A stretch of DNA of 64,000 bases from Tubiluchus corallicola (GCA_030141605.1 JAQGDQ010000382.1:30001-94000); one strand, 5' to 3'; positions 1 to 13,640 are shown, counted from the stretch's first letter. Notes: generated from the letters alone by a model not told the origin. Made by a program: numbers and translations.

Positions 1-900
1 CGCCATCAGAATTCATGTTCAACAAAGTAAACAAGAATTAGACTGCAGCGTCACTTAACAGCCTGCATTACAATCATCATGTCAGATATTCGTATAATCA
101 TGTGCACTATAAGACACATATCTTTGTATACAAAATTAATTTACCCAAGTTAGTCTATGTGATTTATAAAGCGAAAAAAGTGTAGCGTAATAGATAGGAC
201 GTAATAACTATTTTTTCTTATAGGCCTGATTATTAAAGATGTAAACGCGGACTATTTACGAAATTATGCCGCCTTTAGAAGGCATCGATTAATTATAATT
301 CTCTCTTGACAAGTGTAAAATAACAAAAGAAAGTTTTGTAAACTATACATAGCATGTTTTATAGCTTGCTTTTGTCTAAATATTTCCTTAAAGTTGTTCT
401 AAAAAATAAAACACATGAAAGTAAATCGACTTCAGCTATTGATAACCCGTTGGTCGAGAAGCATAATCTTTTTCATTGCCTTGCGTCAGATTTTCAGTGC
501 TTCGATTCAGAAATAAAGTTAAGCAATTTTTTTACATTCAAACACAATAATTAGAAACTAGCAAAGGCCCCGCAAAAAATTTTGCTTATAAATACACTTA
601 TAATCAAAAATACGCGAGTATTCTACATAGTCCTCATTTATAACGCAAAGTCAGTAGCTTTTACTGAATTAAAGTTATAAGGTTATAAGCAGAGTATAAG
701 GGATGACGTCAGAATAATGGCTTTGCATCAGAAGTTTTCCAAGCGAAAAATCACCCGAAATGGAACTTCCAATCAACTCGTCACAGCTGCTCACGGTGGA
801 AGCGTCCTAAAATGCAGCCTACATCAACGTGCAGTCCTGTTTCTCCTCTTTCTAAAAAGCTATATATCTCTGTTCGAGAGTTCCACCAGGCGCCGCTAGA
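1..900. other. AT-rich stretch, nothing recognised
   Basis: I see no gene, repeat family or RNA in this stretch. The short open frames have no family resemblance and no splice-linked partners. Confidence 0.5.
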
Positions 901-904
901 ATGT

Positions 905-1300
905 TTTTTCTACAGAATGTTTGACCAAAATTTCAAAAAAATCCGGAGTTGGGTTCGGGAGAACGCACGTTCCGTGGTGCCGTGATCCTTCTGCGAATTC
1001 TAAATATGCTTACTACACCCATCGTTGAATGGGGTATCTAACCATTACTAACACCGCCACCGGCACGTTCACGTTCTCTAGAAATAAGGGGTATACGTTT
1101 TGCAATTTTTTGCAAAAAACGGCCGAAAATGGCCATTTTTGGAGGTTTTTCGCCTCCCGTTCGTCCCGGTGGGCCTGGTTCGAAAACTAAACCCCCATTG
1201 GGACCACACTAGATCGAGACCTTTTGTTTGAAATATAGATCGCCGCAAATGGTGCCGTCGGCGGAACTGTAGCCTCGAATCTTACATATATTAAGTCCAT
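905..1300. other. GC-richer block with two adjacent hairpins
   Basis: This block is clearly richer in G and C than its surroundings and has no useful open frame. At about 1111-1142 an A-run plus GGCC faces GGCC plus a T-run across a 6-base loop. At 1141-1157 GGAGG faces CCTCC across a T-rich loop. The sharp change of composition suggests an inserted element or an RNA-like unit, but I do not recognise it. Confidence 0.35.
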
Positions 1301-1653
1301 ACCAGCGAAATTAATATATACGACGTAATTTAACAGTAGAATTCCCTAAGACAAATTTCCTTGTTCCGAATACGTGCTGCCATCTGTTGTCGACTTACTA
1401 AAACGCATCTTTAGATGTACAAACATACTAAGTTCTCGCAAGGCTTAAAGGCCCTGGAAAACATTCACGAATTCAAGATGACTATTGATTCATACGTTGT
1501 CCAAATCATGTGCTAATTTTAACATTGTTAGTTAACATAGCAGTTTAGTTATCATAGTTAAGAAAGTACATTTAACAGTATATACTTCCTATTTGATGTT
1601 GTTTAGTTCTGTGCTTTATTAGGGACTGTATTATAAAATGCAAAATGCAAGAA

Positions 1654-3042
1654 TTACTTTACATGCTCCTTGCTTTCTTTACTTCTCCGAACTTTCTTTA
1701 CTTATTTACTTTCTTTACTTCTTCTTTACTTTCTTTACCTCTCCTTTACTTTCTTTACTTCTCTTTTGCTTTCTTTATTTCTCCTTTACTTTAATAATTT
1801 TTCTTTGCTTTTCTTTTACCTTCTTTAATTCTTCTTTACTTTGTCTACTTCTCCTTTGCTTTCTTTACTACTCTCACTTTCGTTATTTCTCATTTACTTT
1901 CTTTATTTCTCCTTTGCTTCTTTAACTTCTCGTTTACTTTCTTTACTTCTCTTTTACTTTCTTTGCTTCTCTTTAACTTTCTTTATTTCTCCTTTATTAA
2001 CTCTTCTTTTCTTTGCTTTTCTTTTACTTTCTTTAATTCTTCTTTACTTTGTCTACTTCTCTTTTACTTTCGTTACTTCTCTTTTACTTTCTTTACATCT
2101 CCTTTGCTTTCTTTACTTCTCTTTTACTTTCTTTGTTTCTCTTTAACTTTCTTTACTTTTATTTTTTTTTTACATTTCTTTTACTTTCCTTAACCCTGTT
2201 TTACTTTCTCTACTTCTCTTTCACTTTGTTTATTGCTCTTTACTTTCTTCTCTTCTCTTTTATTTTCTCAAATTCTCCTTTACTTCTCTTTTACTTTCTT
2301 ATTTCTCTTTTACTTTCTTTACTTCTCCTTTACTTTCTTTACTTCTCTGTAACTTTCTTTATTTCTCCTTTACTTTATTAACTTTTCTTTTCTTTGCTTT
2401 TCTTTTACTTTCTTTAATTCTTCTTTACTTTGTCTACTTCTCCTTTACTTTCTTTACTTCTCCTTTGCTTTTTTTGCGACTCTTACTTTCTTTACTTCTC
2501 TTTTACTTTCTTTGTTTCTCTTTAACTTTCTTTACTTTTATTTTCTTTACATTTCTTTTACTTTCCTTAACCCTGTTTTACTTTCTCTACTTCTCTTTCC
2601 CTTTGTTTATTGCTCTTTACTTTCTTCTCTTTTCTTTTATTTTCTCAAATTCTCCTTTACTTCTCTTTTACTTTCTTACTTCTCTTTTACTTTTTTTACT
2701 TCTCGTTTACTTTCTTTACTTCTCTTTTACTTTCTTTGCTTCCCTTTAACTTTCTTTATTTCTCCTTTACTTTATTAACTTTTCCTTTCTTTGCTTTTCT
2801 TTTACTTTCTTTAATTCTTCTTTACTTTGTCTCCTTCTCGATTACTTTCTTTACTTCTCTTTTACTTTCTTTTCTTCTCTTTTACTTTCTTTACTTGTCT
2901 TTTCTTTCTTATTTCTCTTTTACTTTCTCTACTTCTCCTTTACTTTCTTTACTGCTCTTTACTTTCTTTACATCTCTTTTACTTCGCTTACTTCTTTTTA
3001 CTTTCTCTACTTCTCCTTTACTTTCTCTACTCCTCTTTTATC
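1654..3042. repeat. CT-rich satellite with higher-order structure
   Basis: About 1.4 kb is made almost only of pyrimidine blocks such as CTTTACTTCT and CTTTACTTTC on the + strand. Larger blocks recur in order: a segment around 2128-2290 is repeated almost exactly at about 2513-2680, and a block ending in TTTAATTCTTC recurs near 1994, 2370 and 2772. That gives a higher-order period near 385-400 bp. Open frames rich in Leu, Phe, Ser and Tyr follow from the composition and are not genes. Confidence 0.9.
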
Positions 3043-4159
3043 TTCGCGCCTGCGCAATGGCGGCTCTAGACAGACAAATTTCCATTATTGGTTTTTACAG
3101 AAAGTTTCAGTGAACAATCCCATGTGGATTAAATGATTAGTTAGCAAGACCTAGTTCGCTTCAAACATTTCCCTTTCGTTATTAAATGAGCATTCTTCAA
3201 AAAATATTGGAATTACCGAAAACCCCTATGCAGCACAAGTCTAATTCACTTTAGATGTGAGTGAAGCTTCAAAATTAATTGCAAATGGCATTACGAATTT
3301 GTTGCGCTCGTTTGTGTGGTTACAGCACGACAAAAATGCAGGAATTAAAACTTCATGTTAGGTTTAAAGAACAACCACCTGTTATGGGACGCACTTTTTT
3401 TGGCTAGGCAGACCCTGCAATTGGTGAAAACACACAAGTTAATATATCACCTGTTTTAGTCTTCATTTTTCGCACATATGTACTTATATGTCAGTAATCA
3501 AAAACCATGTTTTTTCACAGGTACTTTCAACTGTTTCCGCACATAATAAAAAACCTTGTTTTTGAAGAATTAGGTACACCTGAGACTACCTTGGGTACAC
3601 TATGAATGATTTATTGTGTACTGTCTGTGTGAAAATGGTCGCAATTAATAATTTTTGAAACAAACAACATGAACAAAGCTTGGATTAGAACCAGGGACTT
3701 TAGATTGCAAGCCTGGCGACCACTAGACCACACAGCTAGTTGTGATGAAGCTGTACCTTAATTCAATCTTAACAACTTTACAACTATTTCTCCCACCAGC
3801 AGTAATAGAACTGGGTTTTTTTCCTCTAGTTAGAAGCCCTTTCTAAAGAACTTCTTCCACAATCATACGATTTTTGTGAATGCAACTCACGGCCAGACAA
3901 ATTGTGTTATCACTACTGAGTCGCGCGCAATACACTGTGAGATTCTACTTTCTCTTCAGATTGAGAATCGTGATGAGATCATCTGTTTGAAATCTGACGA
4001 GTTCGTTTGTTGCTTAAGGACGTCAGCTTTAGACACAGCAATTCAATTATTTAAGGATAAGGTCAGCAATTAAGAGAAAATTTAAACAAAGAACAAAAGC
4101 TTAAAACTTGTTTTTGATATATAATGGCGCCTTCGGGCTAGCCTGTTTTATCTATCGAG
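3043..4159. other. Intergenic, no gene recognised
   Basis: Apart from a tRNA-like patch at 3675-3740 I see no recognisable feature here. Confidence 0.45.
3675..3740 (-). repeat. tRNA-like sequence (SINE head or tRNA relic)
   Basis: On the minus strand this reads like a tRNA: an A-box-like GTGGTCTAGTGG is followed about 40 bases later by a B-box-like GGTTCTAATCC. The acceptor arms do not pair well, so it is more likely a tRNA-derived SINE head or a tRNA pseudogene than a working tRNA. Confidence 0.45.
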
Positions 4160-4350
4160 TTTTCTTCTGAGAGTAAGCTCACAAGAGTGAACAGCTTTGC
4201 GAGAACTGTCGCGAGTTTTACTGTGTGTGAACTCGCGCCTTCTGTCGGAGAGAACTCGCAACAACTCTCGGAGAGTTTGCAAAAACTTGTCTTGCCGACA
4301 GAATTCGCAAAGCCGTTCACACTTAGGAGTTTACACTCACAAGAGAAAAA
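4160..4350. mobile_element. Foldback (inverted-repeat) element, about 190 bp
   Basis: Two imperfect arms of about 50 bases (roughly 4160-4211 and 4296-4349) are inverted copies of each other; the best matched core reads GCTTTGCGA on the left. A second internal hairpin has GCGAGTT facing AACTCGC. No coding capacity is seen, so this looks like a non-autonomous inverted-repeat element or a long hairpin. Confidence 0.55.
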
Positions 4351-7250
4351 TCGTTAGTCTGAATGCTAGTTTGAACGTAAAGAAAGTTAGCTAATTCACT
4401 GTATATTGTAGCAAAAAGGTTACAAAAAATGAATTTATCATTGTTCTCACAAAACGGGTTATTTTTTCATGCAAAAATTTAGAAATAAGGCTTGGTTTAG
4501 CTTTGCAGAACTGCTGTTCCATACTATCTCACTCTAAATGTTGGTTAACGTCTTTTGTGTGCAAGGTTAGTTGGCTGATTTGGTTTAGTAAAATTTCTCA
4601 AAAATGAGTTGGACTAATGACTGAGGGTCAATCAACCTGCGGTACACATAGTCACACTTTATCAATTTTATGTTTGACTGTTAATCTCTGTAACGACTAA
4701 CATCTTGTAACGAAATACAAGATCTTTAACTAGTTGCATTCCTTGCATTTCTGACAGAAATCTTGTTTTCTACTTCAGTTTTTATCAAAGTCTTGACTGC
4801 AACAAGCTTGGGCTACTGTACACTATTAGAAAATTACATCGTATCTTCTGCTAAACGAATTAAAGCCTAGATGGGCATGTTCATATCCAATTTACGACAA
4901 CGTAGACTAAATAATTCATGTAACATAATCACTAGTTTATCGTCGACTGAAATTCTGTAATGGAATTACAAACTTTTGCTGCGACAGTTAATATAGAATT
5001 AAACAAATCTTAAACGAATTATGGTCTCTTAACAATTTCGCTCTAGCACAAAAATTATCGTTACCGCAGGAGAGCTTTTTTAACAAGATTTTGTTTGATT
5101 TATTAAATCGCGAATTTTCCCTTAATGCGGAAGTAGTAACAGAAGTTCAACGAAGAAAGATTTGTGAAATAGAAATGCAATTTTTCTCCATATTATTTAA
5201 TCTTCACATCTCTGATTTACAAAATAAAGAATACAAGTTTGTATCATTATGGAGTGATTATATCTTACTTGAATTTATCCTTAAATTTCTATGGACACAT
5301 ACTAAAAATTGGACATTTCACCGCGTAAACAAATATTTGTGGTAGAAGAGATTTCACCGTTTTATTTAGTTATTTAGTTGTTCATAGTAGGAACCACAAG
5401 AATGTATATATATATATATAATATTTTCCTCAGTCAATTCCTTTGTTCTGATGAAGATACCATATATCTAAATTAAATTTATGTTCAAATATACCTGCTG
5501 TGTGTGTGTTTTTCTCTAGTGTTTTTGTTACTATATATATATAAATGTAGACCCTATCAACAATTTATGCTATGCGTTTGGCCAGCAGTGTTAGAGTAAC
5601 AGAAATATGCAGTTCTGATGAACCAGTAACATTGAGATAAACTTTATTAACAACCGAGTACTCAAAATTTTGTAATATTGTAACTAAATGAAACGCAGAC
5701 ATTCAAACTGCGCTGAGCTGATGTGTCATATTTTCAATCTATTAGAGTAAATAAAATAATAATAATATTTCACCAGTAAATGGGTAAGGATGTGAAGGCA
5801 GAGAATAAGCCTTGTTGTATTGTAAAAAAACTAGCGTCCTTTCCAAACGTTATGGATTACAATTAAGTTTTTTTATAAATAATTTTTTTTTAATCTTGCT
5901 TGTTCGCACATGCTTACACTTTTTTTGTAAAAAATTGGTTGATACTTGACTTTCATATTATCAGGCAAGAGTCATCTTTACGATATAGTAGGCTTAGAGG
6001 CACTCTCTGTCTCTACATCCGTAACCGTTCTTGATGCGAAGGGTTATACAGGTGCTAAGCTGAGAAAGAACAAGTATCGTCTCTGATGGTTTTCACATGA
6101 CATGCCATGCTGCAGAGTTTTGCCCGCAGCCTGGGTTATTGCTGCAACCAGTTAGCTTAAACAGCTGAAGTGTTCTGGAAATACGGATGCTACTTTTTTA
6201 ACTCAAATGTTGGTTAGCGAGTTACGTTCAATATTTGTACTAATTTGGATATGAAAGTTTATTCTTAGACTAACCGCTTACTGCCCTGAAAGAATCTATC
6301 ACTTCACGATGAAACCTTGTTGCGCGTAACGTTAAACCTTTAATAGCATTATAAATAACTATAAATAAGAAATACGTGGCTGAAAACGCTATTTCACTTA
6401 CTTTAAACACGTTTGCTGTTGCTGTATTTGTTATAATCGTTAGAAAAGCAAGCTGGCCATGTCCACTGGTAACAGTATCGCAGGTACTTCTGCGTACCAT
6501 TCTTTCTAACTAGGGGAAATATTTTAAATTAACAATAAAAAATGTAAAATTTCAAAAATGATGTTTCAAACACTTTCATGTAAGAATAAAAAAAACTAGA
6601 CACAACAATAACGACATCGCTATGCTATCGAGGTGACCACACATCGGAGTGAAATAACTCTGCTTGATGAACCTCGGAACAACATTACAAAAAATAAAAC
6701 TTTGATTTGATCATTTTATTCATTATCAATTAGTGGTCGTGTCACAGTTTACCATTCATTGTCAACAATCTGCTATTTTTGTGTCTGCGTTAACTGCGTC
6801 AACTTAGAATTTCTTTATCTGTAAAACTTTATCTAATTGAACGCCCATCACACTACAGTACACAGTTTAACGACTGTCACAGAATATGCTTGATGTGCGA
6901 TAAATGCCACTACTACTGCTTTTGAATTCTGATTCAGATAGACTAGTACAGTCAGTTACACTTACATTTACCTAATGTCCATGATAATTAATCAATTAAT
7001 CCACAGTGCACTGAGGTTTGTCCTGCTTGCTGACAAACATGGCAAGGCTTTTACATCAGACCTTGTTGCTTTCAAACGAATTATTATAACAGTTAAACAG
7101 AAAACGTTTTTCCTGGCCTGCGATGTCATAATAACGCAATTAGATTTCCACGTAATATACCTAATAATCAACGTTAATAGTTTAATGGAGTATTATTTAT
7201 CAAACGTAAGTAATGTTCCACTATAGACTACTAGATTGTTGTTACAAGTG
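4351..7250. other. Long gene-free stretch
   Basis: No gene or named repeat is recognised. Short TA-dinucleotide runs occur near 5405-5422 and 5532-5544. The 84-residue frame at 5091-5345 begins with TTG rather than ATG and resembles no family I know. Confidence 0.45.
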
Positions 7251-7254
7251 ACTT

Positions 7255-7620
7255 GAGGTGGTAAATCCTCTTCGACTTTTACTGTTACAAATGGTTACGA
7301 CAGGGGGCTGTGCTTTCACCACTATTGTTTTGTATGTATATTGATGATCTGCTTGTAGATATGTCAAAATCCAGCTTTGGGTGTTATGAAGATAATATTT
7401 ATAGTGGCGCTGTTTCTTATGCTGATGACCTGACTCTGCTTGCACTTGGTGTTAAGGCATTGCAAGAAATGTTAAAAATATGTGAGGCTTATGCTACAAA
7501 ATCCAGTATCACATTCGTTAACATACAATGCAGTAAGATCAAAAGCAAATGCATTGTCAAAATGCTCAGTAAGACAATGATAAGGAACGTGTTATTACTG
7601 ACGGTCACACAATAACTTGG
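7255..7620 (+). pseudogene. Broken non-LTR retrotransposon reverse transcriptase fragment
   Basis: The + strand frame shows reverse transcriptase hallmarks in the right order: RQGAVLSPLLF, MYIDDLL and the catalytic VSYADDLTLL, followed by a region like the thumb entry of CR1/Jockey-type LINEs. Just upstream a TFTVTNG segment sits in a different frame, which implies a one-base loss immediately before RQG. The frame closes at 7615 and no endonuclease is seen. It is a dead 5'- and 3'-truncated LINE remnant. Confidence 0.75.
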
Positions 7621-7844
7621 TGCAATAAGTCACTTGGAAATATATATTATATACATTCTGAAAAACGCATGGCATAATATATATCTATTTCTATATATCT
7701 GTATATCCATATATATATTGGTTGTAATTACTTTCCAACTTTGAGAATCACAAAAACTATGGCAACAACTATAAAATATACATTCTGAAATATACATACA
7801 ATCTACGTATATACATTTGAAAAAGTATGGCATTTGTTATACCT

Positions 7845-7985
7845 TAATAATAATAATCATAATAATATAATTAATGTCAGCTTTAAATTCAACAGATAAA
7901 CAAACCTGCTATGAGGATTTATCGCCGATTACAAATGACAAACTACATCTACATTAACACAATTTTTTATAAGACCCATTTTTAC
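7845..7985 (-). mobile_element. Truncated SINE tail
   Basis: After an AAT-rich run (the 3' tail seen in antisense), the sequence matches the body of the SINE copies at 22.0 and 47.2 kb, for example ATCGCCGATTACAAATGACA and a following CTACATCTACATTAACA stretch. The tRNA-like head is missing, so only the 3' part remains. Confidence 0.55.
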
Positions 7986-8105
7986 CTCAACAGGTAAAAG
8001 TTGTTGTGAAATAAACTGCAATGGTTTATGAACATTTTGACATTCACAGTCATAATGTAATTAATGATATCGTTAATTATCACCTAATTTGAAAAAGTCC
8101 TCGTT
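7985..8105. repeat. Dispersed repeat shared with 20.86-20.96 kb
   Basis: This stretch matches 20860-20960 at most positions, including GTTGTGAAATAAAC, TTGACATTC, AGTCATAA and CTAATTTGAAAAAGT. At 20.7-20.96 kb the same sequence is one arm of an inverted repeat. Confidence 0.6.
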
Positions 8106-8109
8106 GTGT

Positions 8110-8930
8110 TCACTATTTTCAATACAAACTAGAAGAAGGCGTCTCCTCTAATTACCGATGCAGTTCCTCTCTTCTTTAAAGAGTATTTGGTCACAACACT
8201 CAACAAATTTTGCTCCTCTGTATCAAACGTCTCTGTGCGGCTGTCATGCACTTTCTATTGAAGCAAATTCCTGATATCAGAGAATTATGACCCATTTTTT
8301 GTTGATAATAAATTTCAATCAGTGCTTTATTTTCTGTGCTGTAAACGAGTCAGATTTCTTTATTATTTTACTTCGTGTATTGAGCGGTCAATAAGATCAA
8401 CGTGTCTGCTTTTCAATGGATTAGCTGACATTCTTCCAGCATTAATTTTTTACATGCACATGATTTTAACTTAAAAACCAGTAAAACTATAAACTTGTAA
8501 CTTTCGCAGCTAAAAGTTAATGGACAGTAATATCGTGCCGTTTAATTTCAACTTTGTGGGGCAATAGCTTCTGATATTATTGGTGTCTAAACTTCGGCAC
8601 ATTTTTTCTGTGCCGCACGATATATATAAAGGTTTCATTTCACAAAGGCGGCAATTTTTGTGGGAATTTGATGACAGTTTTCAGGGTCAAATGGCCGGTC
8701 AATGTTAATGGATATATTATTTTTGTTTTTTCTTGCTTTAGTGTTTTCTTTACTTTAACTGGTGTTGCTTCCATCTAAAATTCCATCTAAAACTGGTATA
8801 ACTTCAACTATTATAATTTAAAAAGCTCCAAAATTTAATAATCATTTATCTTTTAACTGGCACTTGTAAGTAGCCTTGGCTCTTTGTGCTGTTAGACGTA
8901 ATCCTTCATGCGTAAAATATATAAAATTTT
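8110..8930. other. Intergenic, nothing recognised
   Basis: I see no supported gene or repeat in this AT-rich stretch. Confidence 0.4.
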
Positions 8931-8931
8931 G

Positions 8932-8934
<3 letters not shown>

Positions 8935-8962
<28 letters not shown>

Positions 8963-9850
8963 GAGTTTATTTCGCATAAAATATGCAGCTTACAAAGACA
9001 ATAGGATGTCAGTAAAACAGGTAATGTGATGTTAGTAAAGTAACATATCTGCAGAAATTCAACATTATACTATCCACTCATTTCAGTGCTCGTGTAAATA
9101 TATTACAATATACGCTGCTACAAAAATCCATAACAAGCATGTTAAAACATCTTTAAATGAGTTTTTTACCTTTAATTTTACATTTTCGTTTAGACCTACA
9201 GTACAACATATTTAATCTTAAATTTACTTTACTGTTATTTACATATTAGCATAGCTTTGGAGTTCTCAATATGCAAAACTTTGCAATTTCTCTAACAAAA
9301 TTAAATTTTCGACTATCTATTAAATAAGTCGCAGGCATTGTGCCACAAAAATACATTAACAATTTGACGCTTTCATTTTGTCTAAAACCGAATATTTTTC
9401 TATAAGCTGTGTTCCATTTTACCCTAATGGCACTAACTACATTGTTTGATATTCCCCCAATTTCGCATCCCTCTAACAAATTTGGTAGACAATAGGTATT
9501 GTCCAGAGTCTTAGCTACTATTTCATTACGATTATGGCCCATACTTGAAAGAATATTATTCACGGAGCCAATAAAAACTATCACTTGTCAAAATATCACA
9601 ATCCAAATATTTTACTATCTGTTTCCAGATCAGCTGTTTACCGCAAAAACAGATTACACCCTCTCCAGTCAAGCTTTTGCCAAAATAAAGAAGATGTTTT
9701 GTTAGGATTAAATGAGATACTCCATTCTATACCTTATTTTTCACAGATTTTAAGCATTTCACGTAAGTGTCTACATGACACTCACAACAAGGCAATGTCA
9801 TCAGCAAACCTGATAGTGCCCATAAAATTATCTGCCACATAACAAATTAT
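8935..9850 (-). pseudogene. 5'-truncated LINE (CR1/Jockey-like), minus strand
   Basis: On the minus strand the reverse transcriptase catalytic motif reads RFADDIALL (about 9791-9815), followed by LREMLKICEK and an FNPNKTSSLF stretch. A 112-residue open frame at 9246-9584 contains the typical C-terminal region (WNTAYRKIFGFRQNESVKLL). The element ends in a TTA/ATT repeat at 8935-8962, the usual 3' tail of such elements. In-frame stops between the blocks show that it is inactive. Confidence 0.8.
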
Positions 9851-10116
9851 GGGCTGCATATACATTTTATCGTCTTTACATATTTTTATACTTCCTTTTG
9901 AATATTTTTAATATTTTTAAATAAAGATTGCGTATTAAAATTAAAAAATAAATAAAAATTGAATTTATGATTTTTCTCCCTTCAGTTCACACCTGTAGTC
10001 ATATCTTAATATTTTATTACACTTTTTGTCTCAAAGAGTATTTCATTTATCATGCACGTATCTAATAGACTGACTACATAGGACTACTTGTTATACGTAC
10101 ATATTTCCTGTGCATG
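9850..10116. other. AT-rich spacer
   Basis: Nothing recognisable besides A/T runs. Confidence 0.4.
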
Positions 10117-10594
10117 TTAAAGCACAAGAAAACCCTCTTCATAAATAAAGCTTAAAAAATTCGCCTTGAAATTTTGTATCGCGTCGGAGTTTGCGTTAAC
10201 AATAATGCTGTATACAATTAGTAAATTTAAACTCCCCCTATGCCGGTTAGGTGCAGCCATTTTGAGAGCAAGTCGTTTGGAATAAGCTTAGTTTGCATAA
10301 AGTATGAAAAATAATCAGTGCATTAGCAGCACACTCTTCGCTAATCAAGAAAAAGTTCATATTACTTTACATTGTCAATAAGATCAATAATGTGTTTTTG
10401 GTGAATCAATGGCGCACACTGGGATGGCGATGTAGTGCCTTTTTACCAGGTGGTGCGATTATTTTAAATTATTAAAAATTTTCTTTTATAATTATATAAG
10501 TCTTTCAAACAGGTAAGCGTAATGCAAAGTTAAATAACTTTGTATGGGTAGTTTCTTGGGACGTACCTTAAAATAGCCCTTTCATTCCCCTTAA
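10117..10594. mobile_element. TTAA-flanked miniature element, family C copy 1
   Basis: The stretch begins at TTAAAGCACAAGAAAACCC and ends at ATTCCCCTTAA. Its whole length aligns loosely with 13646-14124, and its two ends with 38747-39030. Shared blocks include CATAAAGCT, TTACATTGTCAATAA, a TTTTTGGTGA motif and ATATAAGT followed by TTTCAA. It is non-coding. TTAA at both ends suggests TTAA target duplication, as in piggyBac-type elements, but the inverted ends are weak. Confidence 0.6.
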
Positions 10595-10984
10595 ATGTCT
10601 GACGAGACACAAAATGCGATGTGGGATGCAAAACGAAGTGCATCGTGCTTAATAGATTTTTGTCAAAACTGCGTGAGAGACAGACGCCTGAATCTCATCC
10701 CAGTTATTTGTAAATGCGACTTTTTGCTTTGTTAGTCTAACTTCGATGTAATAAATGAGATTTAAGTTAAAAATTTGAAGAAATTTCTTCATATTAAGTG
10801 ACTGTCAAGATTTTGCAAGCCTAATGTGTTGTGTGTATGTCCAATCTCACTGTGTTCAGAAATTTCGCTATACATTCCTGCATGTGACCAAATATTTCCG
10901 CCACAGTTTCATTACTTAAAAGGGTCCAACTGTCAGGTGATCAATACGTTTAGGTTTATGTATGTCCAAACTTTACTGACATCT

Positions 10985-11345
10985 TTAACTCCTTCAGGAC
11001 TGCACCACCCAAAATAGGTCTTATAAGACCTACGACTTTTCTGCTACTGTATATACACAGAAGTAAATGATTATCAAATAGGTACTGTTTTGTTCGGGAG
11101 AAACGCGGCTATCCAATCATGGCATTTGTTTAAACATTTATACATTATTCAACAGGATAAAATTGAAAAAAACACGCCCTTCTGAGGCACTCCAACGTAA
11201 AATATCGAGTAACCTAGTCTGGTGTACACTTGCGTGATCTTACACACTATTTTTTGATCACCTGTTTGCTACTGTAACAGCTCAAGTAGGCTGTTCCAGC
11301 TAAAGCCAACCGAAAAGCTAAGGGCAAATTAACAAGTTTCACCAT
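10985..11345. repeat. Dispersed repeat, family D copy 1
   Basis: About 360 bp aligns with 18712-19085. Shared blocks are AAAATAGGTCTTA, GACTTTTCTGCTACTGTAT, a CTGGTGTACACTTGCGTGAT segment and AAGGGCAAATTAA. It is non-coding and the element class is unknown. Confidence 0.7.
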
Positions 11346-11900
11346 TGTATGAAAGATCTATAGCCGCTCTGATATAACGATTCCCATCTTATTCTCTTTA
11401 AGCGGGCAACTAAACAGTCGCGATTAAAACTGCTAAATAGTGCAGGTTGTCGATAAGTAGATTTTATACAGAAATTGTGTTTAATGGTGCTGAAAATGCG
11501 CTTACGACTCCTCCGCGCATTGCATCGTTTAAGCCGCTTTCCTTTACAAAACAGCTTCTGTGTTTCAAGCAAGTGCAAACAAAACCGTTAACGGCCACTT
11601 AAATCAACAAAGAATAAAAACTCAACATACGAACCGGTTAGGCTACTGGATACTGACTTTTCGAAATACAATTTTGATTGGCATGAAAATTACGCTGCTT
11701 TTGGGTAAAATTTCGATACAAAATGAGGCACTGAGGTAAGAAGTTAAAAGTAGAACTTGATAATATTCTATCACTGTTATCACTGTTCTTGATAATTTTG
11801 TTTTGGTTGTATTAGCTGACTACAATTGAAGAGGAAAAAAAGAAGAAGAAAACGGACAAGAAGGAATGGAAAAAAATAAAAAACAAGGACAATGAAAATA
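11346..11900. other. Intergenic, nothing recognised
   Basis: A basic 79-residue minus frame (11339-11578) lies here but shows no domain, no splice partners and no family resemblance. Confidence 0.4.
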
Positions 11901-11904
11901 AATA

Positions 11905-12475
<571 letters not shown>

Positions 12476-12479
12476 GATA

Positions 12480-13640
12480 AAATTTTATTTCAGACTAAAA
12501 CGTCCAAAAACGTACTTACAAGCAGAAACACAAATACCTTGAATTATATGAAAAAAGTAAAATTAAACTTTTAGCCTTAAAATAAGCTAAAATGGGGATT
12601 TTTTCCAAATGAAAAGTAAATATACATCCTGCTATAAAACGCATTTTGCTATAAAATGCTATAAAACATAAAATGTACATCCTGCTGTAAATTGTTTTTT
12701 GCGCTATTGTCATATTTAAAGGTGCTTGTAACTGACACTTGATCAACTTTGATCGTCTAAATTAACCTGGCACAACTTTGCCTTCTAAACTTTCATAATA
12801 ATAAAACTTGTCGAGGCCATTCACCTTTCTTCTTCCAAACTTTGTTGCCCAACAAAAATCATGTTTCACTGTGGGAAAGGCATTATAATCATTACTAGTT
12901 GGTAATGTAGTAAGTACAATGTCATTGCACTAAGTAAAACAACAGTACTAGTACTCTAACCACGTATGTAATGTATGTGTTTTTGACTTGTCTGCATGTA
13001 CTGTCTATACGGTTTTTAAACCATCTATAGGTATTTGACCGCAGGCTATCCGTAACTCCATTTTCTACAGCTACTAATGACACTTGTAGTAAATTGGCTG
13101 ACGAAGCCCACAGTTTGCTGATGTAAATGAAGCCAGAGATTTCCCTTATTAAGCGTCAGTGTTATCAGCTGTGAGGTAGTTGAGATGCTTTCGGGGAGGC
13201 CCTTCTTTATTATGCACGGTACTTTTATGACTGGACAAAAACGGTATTATCACCCTCTTCGAGCTGTCTTTGAGAACAAAGGTTGCTGGTGCTACTTGTG
13301 AATACTATAATTCACCAAACATTTTGAAAAGCCCATCATTCGATAACGGTTTCTGTGAGGGAAAGATCAAAATGATAATAGCACCGGGCGTTTATGTCAC
13401 AATGTAAATGCAAACAAAACGAAAGTGTAAAGACCAGCGAACGATCCGGCATCTCCGGATAGGGGTCACTAGTGTGATTCATGCACTTTGTATGACAGAT
13501 TTTTTTACAAAGGAACTGCTGCAAGTTTCGACTATTCTGTAACAGCTGTCGCCGGACAGTATGTGAAAATGTCCTAATGGTAGTTCCTGTATTTTCGAGC
13601 CGTTTTGTTTGTGTTCAAATTCTTATTTACGTGAAAACAA
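12480..13640. other. Intergenic, nothing recognised
   Basis: A short direct repeat of a TATAAAAC/TGCTATAAA type occurs near 12630-12690. No gene is supported. Confidence 0.4.

Noticed and set aside
1638-3113. Many overlapping Leu/Phe/Ser-rich frames resembling membrane proteins
   Set aside because: They are translations of a CT-rich satellite in all frames.
5091-5345. 84-codon frame as a small gene
   Set aside because: TTG start, no family resemblance, and composition like the AT-rich flank.
7310-7615. Active retrotransposon
   Set aside because: A frame break lies just before the RQG motif, and there is no endonuclease or complete 3' end.
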